Shown here: piece after piece, positions 51,582-60,652 of the stretch | Position numbering within the stretch: position 1 is the first letter of the stretch | Layout: the number at the start of each line of letters is the position of its first letter | Source of the DNA: Actinoallomurus iriomotensis | Lineage (GTDB): Bacteria; Actinomycetota; Actinomycetes; Streptosporangiales; Streptosporangiaceae | Length of the DNA: 64,000 bases | Assembly: GCF_030269445.1 (NCBI RefSeq) | Contig: NZ_BSTJ01000009.1 | Location: forward strand, 248,001 to 312,000 | Direction of reading: 5' to 3' | Translations under genes and position numbers: made by a program | Notes under the pieces: generated by a model | What the model saw: only the letters and a program-made list of their open reading frames with translations | Told to the model about the DNA's origin: nothing | Databases searched by the model: none

Positions 51582-52730
51582 ATGAGGATTTCCAAGCCCG
51601 CGGCCGCCATCGTCGTCGGATCCGCACTGGTGTGCCTGGCGCTGCCCATCGCACCGGCCGCCGCGGTGCCCGTCGCATCATCGGTCCCGCCGCCGTCTCG
51701 GTCGACGTTGGTGCAACAGGCGGGCAGGGTCGTCGCGGCCGGTGTGCCGGGCGTCAACATCGAGACGCGCGATGAGCGTGGCGTCCAGTCCGTCGTGGCC
51801 GGTGTGGGGAATCTCCGCACCAGCGAACCGCCGCGGCCCTCCGGCCCGTTCCGTATCGGCAGCGTCACCAAGTCGTTCACGGCGACCCTCGTGCTCGGTC
51901 TCGTAGCGGAGGGCCGGATCGACCTCGATGCCCCGATCGACCGCTACCTCCCGGGGGTGCTGCCGTACTCCGAGCCGATCACCGTCCGTCAGTTGCTGCA
52001 GCACCGAAGCGGTCTGTTCGACTACGGGAGCGTCCTGTGGGCGAATCCGGAGCTCGTCGCCCGGTCGCGATACCGGGACTACGCCCCGGCCGATCTCGTG
52101 CGCATCGCCACGCGGAAGCCGCTGCAGTTCACCCCCGGCAGTCGGTTCCTGTACTCCAATACCGACTACGTCATGCTCGGCATGCTCGTGGAGAAGGTCA
52201 CCGGCGACGGTTACGCACACGAACTGTCCCGGCGCGTGTTGGCCCCGGCCGGGTTGCGGCACACCTACCTCGCCGGACACGATCCGCGTCTGCGGCAGCC
52301 GTCCGCACGCGGGTACGAGGCCGTGCGTTCTTCGACCCGGTTGACGGATCTGACCGCCTACAACATGTCCGTCGCGTGGGCGAGCGGCGACATCGTGTCC
52401 ACCACCCACGACCTGAACCTCTTCTACTCGGCCCTGCTCGGCGGGCGACTGGTGCCGCCCACCCTGCTTCGCCAGATGCAGCGGTCCGAACCCGCCTTCC
52501 CCGGCTTCGAGTACGGTCTGGGCCTCGGGCACACCGAGATGTGCGGCCGGCAGGTCTGGGGCCACGTCGGAGGCGTGCCCGGGTACGGCACCTACAGCTT
52601 CACCAGCCCGCAGAGCGCACGCCAGATCACCATCTCGGTCAACCGCAGCCTCACGCTGAGCCCGGCCGCCGAAGACGAGATCAACGCGCTCATCGCCGAT
52701 GAGTTCTGCGGCGACCCGGCCGAGCGATGA
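51582..52730 (+). CDS. Secreted serine hydrolase (DD-carboxypeptidase/esterase type)
   Basis: A 382-aa exported protein: signal peptide (MRISKPAAAIVVGSALVCLA...), S-x-x-K in RIGSVTKSF, Y-x-N in LYSNTDY and the third motif HVG in WGHVGGVPGY. This is the class C/Streptomyces R61-like fold. It shares only motif-level similarity with the 46619-47941 protein. Substrate is probably a wall peptide or ester. Confidence 0.9.
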   Translation: MRISKPAAAIVVGSALVCLALPIAPAAAVPVASSVPPPSRSTLVQQAGRVVAAGVPGVNIETRDERGVQSVVAGVGNLRTSEPPRPSGPFRIGSVTKSFTATLVLGLVAEGRIDLDAPIDRYLPGVLPYSEPITVRQLLQHRSGLFDYGSVLWANPELVARSRYRDYAPADLVRIATRKPLQFTPGSRFLYSNTDYVMLGMLVEKVTGDGYAHELSRRVLAPAGLRHTYLAGHDPRLRQPSARGYEAVRSSTRLTDLTAYNMSVAWASGDIVSTTHDLNLFYSALLGGRLVPPTLLRQMQRSEPAFPGFEYGLGLGHTEMCGRQVWGHVGGVPGYGTYSFTSPQSARQITISVNRSLTLSPAAEDEINALIADEFCGDPAER

Positions 52731-52864
52731 GGCCTCCGCCGGGCCGCCGGCGCGAGACTCGCTCAAGGCGCTCGACTGGACAGTCACACAAGTGTCGGAA
52801 TACATCACTGAATACGGGGGATCCCTCGGTCGCACCGGCACAGCGCAGCCAAGGAGTGAGTGTG

Positions 52865-53038
52865 ATGGGGTTGTTCGCCCGTTCGAAGCGAAGAGGCCGC
52901 ACGAATCACAAGCCGACCTGGCGGGAGCGCCGTGCCGCCGAGCGGACCGCCCGGGCCGAGGCCCGGCTGCGGGAGACCGAGACGAAGATCCACGAGATGG
53001 CGGACGAGGTCCGATCCGACCTCCACCGATCCGCCTGA
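52865..53038 (+). CDS. Small charged helical protein, 57 aa
   Basis: MGLFARSKRRGRTNHKPTWR followed by a long charged helix (AAERTARAEARLRETETKIH). AAGGAG lies 8 nt before ATG 52865. The basic head and coiled-coil body suggest nucleic-acid or protein binding; no family is recognised. Confidence 0.55.
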   Translation: MGLFARSKRRGRTNHKPTWRERRAAERTARAEARLRETETKIHEMADEVRSDLHRSA

Positions 53039-53066
53039 ACGACCGCCGTACGATCCCAGCCGACGG

Positions 53067-53972
53067 CTACGGCGTCGGCTGGGTCTTCGTCGCGTTGAGG
53101 ACGGCGTCGGTCTGGGCCTGGACGCAGCCGGTGGCGAACTCCAGCGCGCTCTCGTCTTCTTCGTAGCGGCGTTTCGCCTCTTCTTCGCAGTCGGTCACCG
53201 CGGGGTCCGCGTGGGCCGTGCCGTACCGGTAGCCGCTCCTCTCCGGGTCCTGGCCGGGGCCGGCGTGCGACAACAGACTCCGCCCCGCTATCAAGACGAC
53301 GACGGCACCGAACAGCACGGCGACGACGATGGTCAGGTTGCGCCACAGCGGGCTCTCCGGCGATCGGGGCGCCGGCGGCACGCCGGGCGCCTCGGCGACG
53401 CGGCTGGGGACCTGTTCCCGCGACCGTACGATCGCCCTGATCACGAAGCAGGCCAGCACCGCCGCGATGACGGCGAACAGCGACATCAGCGCATAGACGA
53501 CATCGGCCGCCTCGGTGGCGTGGCTCAGGGACAGCAGCGACGCGAGCAGCTCACCGCCGACGTTCCCCACCAGGAAGCAGCCCCACCACACGTTGATCAG
53601 GACGTACGGCACGGGGCGGCCGGGTTCGCTTGCCTTCAAGACATCGATCACGATGCGACGGGGAACCCACAGGCTCATCACCGGGATCACCCAGCCGAGG
53701 ACGACCCACGGGATGCTCCACCTTTGGGTGGCACCTCCGACGGCCTCCGCGTTACGCCGGGCCCGCAACAGGAACACCAGGAAGATCGTCCCGGTGACTG
53801 CGACGCTCACCAGCCGCACCGCGTTCAGCACGCCCATGGCGGTGGGAGACGAACGCTGATGGAGCCGTACGAACAACTGGACGATCTCCACCGCCGCGAC
53901 GACGGCGAGTCCCATCGTCGCCGCGAGGGCGAGGCCCCGGAGAGGGCGGGGCGAATCGGCGGCGACGGACAT
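53067..53972 (-). CDS. DUF4328-like multi-pass membrane protein
   Basis: About 301 aa with seven predicted helices in two groups: LALAATMGLAVVAAVEIVQL, NAVRLVSVAVTGTIFLVFLL, RWSIPWVVLGWVIPVMSLWV, then two more, and later NLTIVVAVLFGAVVVLIAGR. The sequence W-x-I-PWVVLGWVIPVMSLW with PRRIV is characteristic of DUF4328. The extracytoplasmic tail has two cysteines. Role unknown. Confidence 0.78.
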   Translation of the reverse strand: MSVAADSPRPLRGLALAATMGLAVVAAVEIVQLFVRLHQRSSPTAMGVLNAVRLVSVAVTGTIFLVFLLRARRNAEAVGGATQRWSIPWVVLGWVIPVMSLWVPRRIVIDVLKASEPGRPVPYVLINVWWGCFLVGNVGGELLASLLSLSHATEAADVVYALMSLFAVIAAVLACFVIRAIVRSREQVPSRVAEAPGVPPAPRSPESPLWRNLTIVVAVLFGAVVVLIAGRSLLSHAGPGQDPERSGYRYGTAHADPAVTDCEEEAKRRYEEDESALEFATGCVQAQTDAVLNATKTQPTP

Positions 53973-54181
53973 CAACGGCTCCGGGTCATGGGCGAAGAGG
54001 CGTCCGAATCATGGCGGAGGCGCCTACTTCCGGGCAATGGAACGGCTCCGTACTGCGGGAAAGTCACCTGTAACGAAACGCCGGGTGCCGACACGGTAGG
54101 GGTGACCGCGGCGCCGGCCGGCGACCCGCTCGACGCGTCGATCTTCGTCAGGGCGCTCCTCGACCAAGGAGAGCCACTGAC

Positions 54182-54686
54182 ATGAAGACCCATCCGACCG
54201 ACGACACGGTCCGCGGGGTCGCCCGCGTCCACGACGATGAACTGCGGTGGCTCGCCCGCCGGCCAGCCGCCCGCGCCCTGCTCGACGACATCACCGCGCT
54301 GCCGTCCGGCCCACCGGCACGGCCGGGCCGAGCGCGTGGGCACGCGAGCCGCCGGCCGCTGATCGTGAGCGCCGTGGCGTACGTCGTCGAAGGACGCCGC
54401 GCACGGCCTGGCGGGCATGACGGTGGCCCGGGCGGAGGCCGCGCTCGCCCGGAAGGGTCTGCGCGTGGGGAGGTACAACGTGTACTGGCCGCAGTGGGGC
54501 ATCTCCCTGCCGCGCACGCGCATCCCTTCGCGCTGGAAGGTGAGCGACGACGGCGCCGACCCGTACTCTCCCGGCACCGTGCTGCTGCCGATCGATGCCC
54601 AGGGCCCGATGCCGCCCGACGTGGTGGCCGAGATGAGACACGAGGCCACGGCGAGCCCGACCGTCACCCCGACCTCCTCGCCCTGA
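54182..54686 (+). pseudogene. Frameshifted gene of unknown function
   Basis: The first frame from ATG 54182 reads MKTHPTDDTVRGVARVHDDE then LRWLARRPAARALLDDITAL. After about residue 65 the sense moves to the +1 frame, which reads KDAAHGLAGMTVARAEAALA, VGRYNVYWPQWGISLPRTRI and ends TPTSSP at 54686. A stop in the second frame just upstream shows that neither frame alone is complete. Loss or gain of a base near 54360-54400 would join them. It may be a pseudogene or a sequence error. Confidence 0.5.
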
Positions 54687-54759
54687 CGACCTGGTGCGGT
54701 CGCCGGCCGGGATCGGCGTCTACGCTCAGCACGACAGGCGACAGAATCGGGGGTCACTC

Positions 54760-55770
54760 ATGCTTACGGCCGTCGCCACCGGCGTCGATGAGCCGCTCAC
54801 TCTTACCGAGCGCGAGGTGCCCGAACCCGGGCAGGGCGAGGTGCTGGTCAAGATCACCGCGTGCGGAATCTGCTACACGGACCTGGACCTGCTCCAGGGC
54901 GAGTGGCCCATCGCCCGGTTTCCGGTCGTTCCCGGGCACGAGATCACCGGCGTGGTGGCCGCCACCGGTCCCGGCGTGTCGTGGCCGGAGGTCGGTGTCT
55001 CCGTCGGTGCGCAGTTCCTCGGCGACTCCTGCCGCCACTGCGACTACTGCGTACGCGGGGAGCAGATCCTCTGTCCCCAGAAGCGCATCACCGGCATCGT
55101 CATGGACGGCGGTTACGCCGAATACGCCGTCCTCAAGGCCGACTTCGTGACCCCGCTGCCGGAGGGGCTCGACCCTGTCGCCGCGGCGCCGCTGATGTGC
55201 GCGGGCCTGACCGCCTTCAACAGCCTGCGGCAGGCCGGGGCCACCGCCACCTCGCGCGTCGCGGTCATCGGCGCCGGTGGGGTGGGCGCGCTGGCGGTCC
55301 GCTACGCCGTCGCCATGGGGGCTCGCGTGGCGGTCATCGGCCGGTCGCGCCGGGGCGAAGCGGCGGCCAGGGAGATGGGCGCCGAGCGGTTCATCGCCAC
55401 CCAGGACGCCGACCCGGCCGAGGCCCTCAGGGCCTGGGACGGCGGCGCGAACGTGATCCTCAACGCCTCCCCGTCCACCTCGGCCGCCGCGGCGACGCTC
55501 ACCGGCCTGGCGCCCGACGGCACGCTCGTGCTGTGCGGATACGGTCCCGAGCCGCTGACCCTGCCCACCCAGCCGATGGTCCTCAACCGGCTGCACGCCA
55601 TGATCAACCCGTCCGGCTCCCCGCACGACGCGCGCGACACCCTCGCGTTCTCGGCGGCGCACGGCATCCTGCCCGAGTTCACCCCGATCGGGCTGCGCGA
55701 CGCCAACGGGGTGCTCGACGCCATGGCCAAGGGCCAGTCCGGCAAGCGGTCGGTCATCACCTTCGGCTGA
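54760..55770 (+). CDS. Zinc-dependent alcohol dehydrogenase (MDR family)
   Basis: A 336-aa protein with catalytic-zinc region ACGICYTDLDLLQGEWP and GHEITGVV, structural-zinc cysteines in CRHCDYCVRGEQILC and Rossmann motif VIGAGGVGALAVRYA. It oxidises alcohols or reduces aldehydes with NAD(P). ATG 54760 is chosen because a GGGGG lies 7-11 nt before it; the frame is open further upstream. A single-gene unit. Confidence 0.92.
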   Translation: MLTAVATGVDEPLTLTEREVPEPGQGEVLVKITACGICYTDLDLLQGEWPIARFPVVPGHEITGVVAATGPGVSWPEVGVSVGAQFLGDSCRHCDYCVRGEQILCPQKRITGIVMDGGYAEYAVLKADFVTPLPEGLDPVAAAPLMCAGLTAFNSLRQAGATATSRVAVIGAGGVGALAVRYAVAMGARVAVIGRSRRGEAAAREMGAERFIATQDADPAEALRAWDGGANVILNASPSTSAAAATLTGLAPDGTLVLCGYGPEPLTLPTQPMVLNRLHAMINPSGSPHDARDTLAFSAAHGILPEFTPIGLRDANGVLDAMAKGQSGKRSVITFG

Positions 55771-55784
55771 CCGCCGCCGGCGGC

Positions 55785-56276
55785 TCAGTGGTAGAGCTGG
55801 TACTCGTCCAGGTAACGCGACCAGAGGCCGTCCGCCTCCGAGAAGGGCGCCGGATCCCAGCGCTGCGTGTCCGCACGTACGACGTTCTCGGCCTGCTCCC
55901 AGTCGTCCGGCGACGGCAGTTCCGCACGCCGCGTCGGCGCCTCCGCCATCACCTTGTACAGCACATAGGCCAGCGAGGACAGATCGCTGTTGATGAGCTC
56001 ATAGCCGGCGTCCCGGTCGGGATCGCCATGCCAGATCGTGCCGTCGTCCAGGCTGACGAAGGCGCGCCCGGTCATCATCCAGCCGAGCTGCTGCAGCCGC
56101 GCCTTCGGGGTGTCGACCGGCTGCGGCACGTCGTCCCGTTCGGTGACGCAGTCGTCGGGGATCTCCGGGTCAGGGTCGATCAGGGAGGCGAACGGCCGGA
56201 ACAGCCCATCGGCGTGGCAGACTCCCACCTCGGTGGCGAACCGCAGGTCCACGGAATCGTGCCTACAGACACCCAT
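55785..56276 (-). CDS. SUKH-like (SMI1/KNR4) protein, possible orphan immunity protein
   Basis: A 163-aa acidic protein. LGWMMTGRAFVSLDDGTIWH, YELINSDLSSLAYVLYKVMA and a C-terminal FSEADGLWSRYLDEYQLYH resemble SUKH-4-type immunity proteins, which neutralise polymorphic nuclease toxins. The usual N-terminal helix region seems short. No toxin gene is adjacent. It could also be a housekeeping SUKH protein. Confidence 0.6.
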   Translation of the reverse strand: MGVCRHDSVDLRFATEVGVCHADGLFRPFASLIDPDPEIPDDCVTERDDVPQPVDTPKARLQQLGWMMTGRAFVSLDDGTIWHGDPDRDAGYELINSDLSSLAYVLYKVMAEAPTRRAELPSPDDWEQAENVVRADTQRWDPAPFSEADGLWSRYLDEYQLYH

Positions 56277-56334
56277 GTTTATTAATCGACGAGATGTCCT
56301 CGTCTGTGCTCACCCGCCACGTTAGGTTCGGCCT

Positions 56335-57951
56335 GTGGGCGAATTGGACGGGCGGCTGCTGGCGGGCCGGTACCAGCTCGTGGAGCACATCGGGCAGGGC
56401 GGGATGGGGGTCGTCTGGCGGGCGTTCGACACCGGCCTGGACCGCGAGGTCGCGGTCAAGGAACTGCGGCTCCCCGAGTGGATCGACGAAGGGGAGCGCG
56501 CCCGCTGGTACGCCCGGATGGGCCGGGAGGCGCGCGCCGCCGCCCGGCTGAAGCACCCGGGGATCGTGACCGTCTATGACCGGGTGGTCGGTGAGGACGG
56601 CCGCCCGTGGATCGTGATGGAGCTCATCCACGGCATGTCCCTGGCCGATGAGCTGAAGCGGCGCGGCCGGTTGCCGGAGCCGCGTGTGGCCGACATCGGT
56701 CTGCGGCTGCTGGAGGCGGTGTCGGTCGCCCACGCCAACGGGATCGTCCACCGTGACATCAAGCCCGCCAACGTGCTGTTCGAAGGGGATCGGGTCGTGC
56801 TGACCGATTTCGGTATCGCCGCGCTCGACGGCGACACCACCCTCACCCACACCGGCGCGGTCCTGGGCACGCCCGCCTACATGTCACCCGAGCAGGTGGA
56901 CGGCAGCCCCGTCCCCCAGTCCGACCTGTGGTCGTTGGGTGCGACGCTGTACGACGCCGTCGAGGGGCACCCGCCGTTCACCGGCTCCACGCACGGCGCG
57001 GTCTTCGCGGCCATCGCCACCCGGGACCCCGTTCCGCCCGTCCACGCCGGTCGCCTCGCGCCCGTACTGACCGCCCTTCTTCGCAAGAACCCGTCCGAAC
57101 GGCTCAGCGCGGAACAGACGCGCGACCTCCTTGCCCCGCTCGCACGCTCGGAGTCACCGGAAAGGTCCGAGCGAACCCGGAGTCCGGCCAGCGGGGGCGC
57201 CGGAACCGGTACCCGAGCGTATTCGGAAGTCAACTCCGCCAATGGCGAGAAAGACGAGGAAGTCCCCCTCGTTGTCCGCATCTCCCCGGACGCTCGCAAG
57301 GTCGCGGCCGAATTCGAGGTGAATCTGGCTGCCATCCGGGGCACCGGCGCCGGTGGAGCGATCCGCAAGCAGGACGTCATCGCCGCCATCAAGAAGAATC
57401 ACGGCGCCTACGCCACCAAAGCGGCGCGCGAACTCGCGGCCGAACGCGGTCTCGACCTCGCCAAGGTCCCCGGCACCGGCAGAGACGGACTCATCCTCGT
57501 ACAGGACGTCAGGGGCACCGCTCCGGGCCGGGCGAACGCTGCGCGGACCTCGCCTACGAACTACTCGGGGATATGGGCCCTGGCCGGGGTCGCGGTGCTC
57601 GCTGTCATCCTGGGGCTCGTCTACCACCAGAAGTACGGCCACGCGGCGTGGGACGGCGTGGTGACCGCCAACACGTGCGTGTACCAGGCCACCAAGAACT
57701 ACGGCATCGTCGGCATCAAGAAAGGCGACTGGTACCGCGAGCCGTGCTCCCGGCCGTGGGGACCGGGCACCGCGTACACCGTCCACGGAATAGTCAGCGG
57801 GGAAGCCGATGACGCGGTCGAGCTCTGCGACACGCTCACGAAGAACTTCCCCAGCCACACCTTCGCCCTCTTCCCCGGGAAGGGCAGCGGTGCCCAGACC
57901 GGCAACGTGAGGACGTCGACACTCATCCTGTGCCTCGTGCCGCTGCACTGA
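56335..57951 (+). CDS. Transmembrane Ser/Thr kinase with two E3-binding-type (PSBD) domains
   Basis: A 538-aa protein. Kinase domain 10-265: GQGGMGVV, K42, HRDIKPANV (D141), DFG (158-160), GTPAYMSPEQ. Two peripheral-subunit-binding-like modules follow at 314-352 (RISPDARKVAAEFEVNLAAI, GTGAGGAIRKQDV) and 360-393 (ATKAARELAAERGLDLAKVP, GTGRDG). One membrane helix at 411-430 (IWALAGVAVLAVILGLVYHQ) and a ~110-residue exported domain with four cysteines complete it. PSBDs normally bind E1/E3 of 2-oxoacid dehydrogenases or, in Lsr2-like proteins, DNA; their presence in the cytoplasmic linker of a PknB-like kinase is unusual. GTG 56335. Confidence 0.88.
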   Translation: MGELDGRLLAGRYQLVEHIGQGGMGVVWRAFDTGLDREVAVKELRLPEWIDEGERARWYARMGREARAAARLKHPGIVTVYDRVVGEDGRPWIVMELIHGMSLADELKRRGRLPEPRVADIGLRLLEAVSVAHANGIVHRDIKPANVLFEGDRVVLTDFGIAALDGDTTLTHTGAVLGTPAYMSPEQVDGSPVPQSDLWSLGATLYDAVEGHPPFTGSTHGAVFAAIATRDPVPPVHAGRLAPVLTALLRKNPSERLSAEQTRDLLAPLARSESPERSERTRSPASGGAGTGTRAYSEVNSANGEKDEEVPLVVRISPDARKVAAEFEVNLAAIRGTGAGGAIRKQDVIAAIKKNHGAYATKAARELAAERGLDLAKVPGTGRDGLILVQDVRGTAPGRANAARTSPTNYSGIWALAGVAVLAVILGLVYHQKYGHAAWDGVVTANTCVYQATKNYGIVGIKKGDWYREPCSRPWGPGTAYTVHGIVSGEADDAVELCDTLTKNFPSHTFALFPGKGSGAQTGNVRTSTLILCLVPLH

Positions 57952-59296
57952 CCGTGTCTTTCGCCGCACTCGGGGGGCCGAACCAGCGGCGCAGCGCCGC
58001 CTCCAGATCGGATTCGCCGGTCCACACCACATAGCCGTCGGGGCGGACGAGCTGCGGCTTCGTTCCCTCGCGGGTCTCGACGCGGCCGGCCCAGCCCGCG
58101 GGCAGTGACGCGCCGACGAGCACGGGGCGGCCGTCGGGCGCGGCCGGGACGTCGGTGGCGCGGCCGGTGGTGCCCGGGTAGGCGATGCCGATGCCCGACA
58201 GTTCCAACGCGACGGCGCGGTGGGCCTCGGGGACGGCGAGCAGCTCGGTGACGACCGCCCGCACGGCCGCGGCGTCGGGGTCGGGCACGCCGAGCACCCC
58301 CTGTGCCCGGGTGCTGACCAGCACGCGGGCCGCGATCGGATGACGCTCGTCGTGGTAGCCGTCGAGCAACCCCTCGGGGGCGTGCCCGCGGATGTGCGCG
58401 GCCAGCTTCCAGCCGAGGTTCACCGCGTCCTGGAGGCCCAGGTTGAGTCCCTGGCCGCCGATCGGCAGGTGGATGTGCGCGGCGTCGCCGGCGAACAGCA
58501 CCCGGCCGTGGCGGTACCGCTCCAGCTGCCGCGCCGCGTCGCCGAACCGCGAGGCCCACAGCACCTCGCCCACCTTGATCTCCGGCCCGTGCGCGTCGGT
58601 CAGTGCCCGCTGCAGCTCGTCGGCCGTGACGGGAGCGTCGCGGCCGAGCCGCTGCTGCTCCTCGCCGCCGACGATCGCGCGGTGGCGCCCGCCGGACAGC
58701 GGCAGCAGGAACCCCGACCCGGTCGACGGGAGCTGCCAGTCGTCGGCGAGCCCGGCGGGCTTCCCGGCGAGCGTGAGGTCGGCGACGACCAGCGAGATCC
58801 GCGCCGACATGCCGGGGAACGCCGCCCCCAGCAGCGTCCGTACCGTGCTGTGCCCGCCGTCGGCCGCGACGAGCCACCCCGCCCGGTGGCGGCGCCCGCC
58901 CGCGGTGACGGTGACGCCCTCGGCGTCCTGCTCCACGGCGGTGACGGCCGCGCCGCGCAGCACCGGCGTGCGCAGGCGTGCCTCGATCGCCGCGGCCACG
59001 TGCGCCTGCTCGACGCCGAGCTGGTACGGGAAGGGTGTCGGCAGGTCGGTGTAGTCGATCGGGATGCCCGAGAAGTGCCCCGCGGGCAGCCGCGCCTCGA
59101 CGTACGGCTCGACCGCCGCGAGCAGGCCGCGGTCGGCCAGCACCTCGACCGACCGGGGCTGCAGGGCGAGCGCCTTCGACTGCGTGGTCGGCCGGACGTC
59201 GCGTTCGAGGATCAGCACGTCGAGTCCGGCGCGCTCCAGCTCGTACGCGGCCAGCAGGCCGGTCGGGCCGGCGCCCGCCACCAGGACGTCAGGCAT
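57923..59296 (-). CDS. FAD-dependent monooxygenase (class A flavoprotein hydroxylase)
   Basis: A 457-aa protein with dinucleotide motif VAGAGPTGLLAAYELERAG, the DG motif AADGGHSTVR and GD motif FAGDAAHIHLPIGGQGLNLG. The C-terminal thioredoxin-like part is retained. The group covers aromatic polyketide hydroxylases and rifampicin monooxygenases. The start overlaps the end of the upstream membrane protein gene, and the 3' end overlaps the kinase gene by 29 bp convergently. Regulation by the TetR two genes upstream is likely. Confidence 0.9.
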   Translation of the reverse strand: MPDVLVAGAGPTGLLAAYELERAGLDVLILERDVRPTTQSKALALQPRSVEVLADRGLLAAVEPYVEARLPAGHFSGIPIDYTDLPTPFPYQLGVEQAHVAAAIEARLRTPVLRGAAVTAVEQDAEGVTVTAGGRRHRAGWLVAADGGHSTVRTLLGAAFPGMSARISLVVADLTLAGKPAGLADDWQLPSTGSGFLLPLSGGRHRAIVGGEEQQRLGRDAPVTADELQRALTDAHGPEIKVGEVLWASRFGDAARQLERYRHGRVLFAGDAAHIHLPIGGQGLNLGLQDAVNLGWKLAAHIRGHAPEGLLDGYHDERHPIAARVLVSTRAQGVLGVPDPDAAAVRAVVTELLAVPEAHRAVALELSGIGIAYPGTTGRATDVPAAPDGRPVLVGASLPAGWAGRVETREGTKPQLVRPDGYVVWTGESDLEAALRRWFGPPSAAKDTVSAAARGTG

Positions 59297-59951
59297 CGAG
59301 GTTCTCCTTGCGGATGTACCAGACGTGCCAGGCGATCAGGCACGCCAGCGAGGCGAACCACACCACGGTGGTCACCCCGGAGATGAGGTCGATCGGCAGC
59401 GTGTAGACGAGCACCAGGTGCACCACCGCGCTGGCCACCAGCGCGGCGCCCCAGACGGCCGTGTTGACGCGCAGCCCGCGCCGGAACCGGGCGTCGGTGT
59501 CCCAGCGGGCCGCCCACGCGGCCGCGCCCTCCGCGCCGCGCTTGACCTCGGCGATCGTACGGCCCAGCGTCAGCTGGGCGGGCCGGCCGACGACGACCGA
59601 GACCAGCATCCACGCGCCGAACAGGCCGCCCAGCGCCGCGGTCCACCCCTCCCGGATCGCGAGGGTGCGCGGGTTGTCCGACAGCAGGCCGAGCACCACG
59701 GAGAGCACCAGGACGCTCAACGTGACGAAGGCGATGAGGTCGAGCCGGCGGTCACGCACGACGGTCCACACCACGTACGGAGCGGCCACCAGGACGCCGG
59801 CCATCAGCGCCCACCACTGGCTCACGCCCGCGGCGCGCAGGCCGTAGAACAGCACCATCGGCACGACCACCTCGAACAGGACGGTCATCACGTTGGCGCG
59901 GATCACCCGGCGCAGACCCATGTCGGGTGCGGGCCTTTCGTCGATCATCAT
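59289..59951 (-). CDS. VC0807-family membrane protein
   Basis: A 220-aa protein with about six helices (VLFEVVVPMVLFYGLRAAGV, ALMAGVLVAAPYVVWTVVRD, LIAFVTLSVLVLSVVLGLLS...) and the conserved DRRLDL loop. VC0807-type proteins accompany TetR regulators and oxidoreductases in actinomycetes; transport or intermembrane roles are unproven. It overlaps both neighbours, forming a tight tetR-membrane protein-monooxygenase operon. Confidence 0.8.
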   Translation of the reverse strand: MMIDERPAPDMGLRRVIRANVMTVLFEVVVPMVLFYGLRAAGVSQWWALMAGVLVAAPYVVWTVVRDRRLDLIAFVTLSVLVLSVVLGLLSDNPRTLAIREGWTAALGGLFGAWMLVSVVVGRPAQLTLGRTIAEVKRGAEGAAAWAARWDTDARFRRGLRVNTAVWGAALVASAVVHLVLVYTLPIDLISGVTTVVWFASLACLIAWHVWYIRKENLDA

Positions 59952-60550
59952 GCGGATCCCTCCTGGGAATTGGCTGCGGTCGCCCGCACGTAGAGTTCGG
60001 CGAGCTCGCGGCCGAGGCGGGCGAGCTCAGTGGGTTCGGGCGCGGTGGCGGCCGCGGTGCTGACGACGGCGTCGAGGCCGCTGGTGAGGGCGATCGCCAC
60101 CGTCCGCGTGTCGAAGGGGCGGAAGACGCCCGCCGCCTGCCCGGTGCGGAAGTGCTCCTCGAACAGCGCGAGACGTCCGTTGACGGAGGCGCTCTGCGCG
60201 GCGCCGTTCTTCACGATGTCGATCAGTGCCCGGACGTCGGCGGGGTGCTCGCCGACCAGTGCGACGTTCGCCTCGACGTAGGCGCGCAGCTGTGCGACGT
60301 GGCCTTCGGCGGCGTCGACGCGCGGCCCCATGAACGCCTCGGTGACCTTCTCGATCTGGGCGACGCACGCGGTGAGCAGGTCGTCCTTGCCCGCGAAGTG
60401 GTAGCTGATCATGCCGGTGCTCGACAGGCCGGCGTGCTTGGCGATCCGGCTGAAGGACGCCTTGGCGAAGCCGACCTCGGCGATCACCTCGATCGCCGCG
60501 GTCACGATCTGGGCGCGTCTGCCCGACTCGGTGAACGTTCTTGCTCGCAT
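59948..60550 (-). CDS. TetR-family repressor
   Basis: A 200-aa protein with HTH ASFSRIAKHAGLSSTGMISY at residues ~35-55 and a TetR_C ligand domain. ATG 60548-60550 is chosen over a TTG two codons upstream. It begins the operon with the membrane protein and monooxygenase and probably autoregulates it from the TTGCTTGAGTGAGCTAAG region at 60557-60575. Confidence 0.9.
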   Translation of the reverse strand: MRARTFTESGRRAQIVTAAIEVIAEVGFAKASFSRIAKHAGLSSTGMISYHFAGKDDLLTACVAQIEKVTEAFMGPRVDAAEGHVAQLRAYVEANVALVGEHPADVRALIDIVKNGAAQSASVNGRLALFEEHFRTGQAAGVFRPFDTRTVAIALTSGLDAVVSTAAATAPEPTELARLGRELAELYVRATAANSQEGSA

Positions 60551-60652
60551 GAGCAAAACTTAGCTCACTCAAGCAAGATCCGGCAAGCCGTACCGCCCGG
60601 CGTGCGCTCTATCTGCCCGGCGTACCGTTCGCGGTCGGCCGGCGGCTCGTCC

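Noticed and set aside
54754-55662. 302-aa minus frame
   Set aside because: It is a shadow of the alcohol dehydrogenase gene on the opposite strand.
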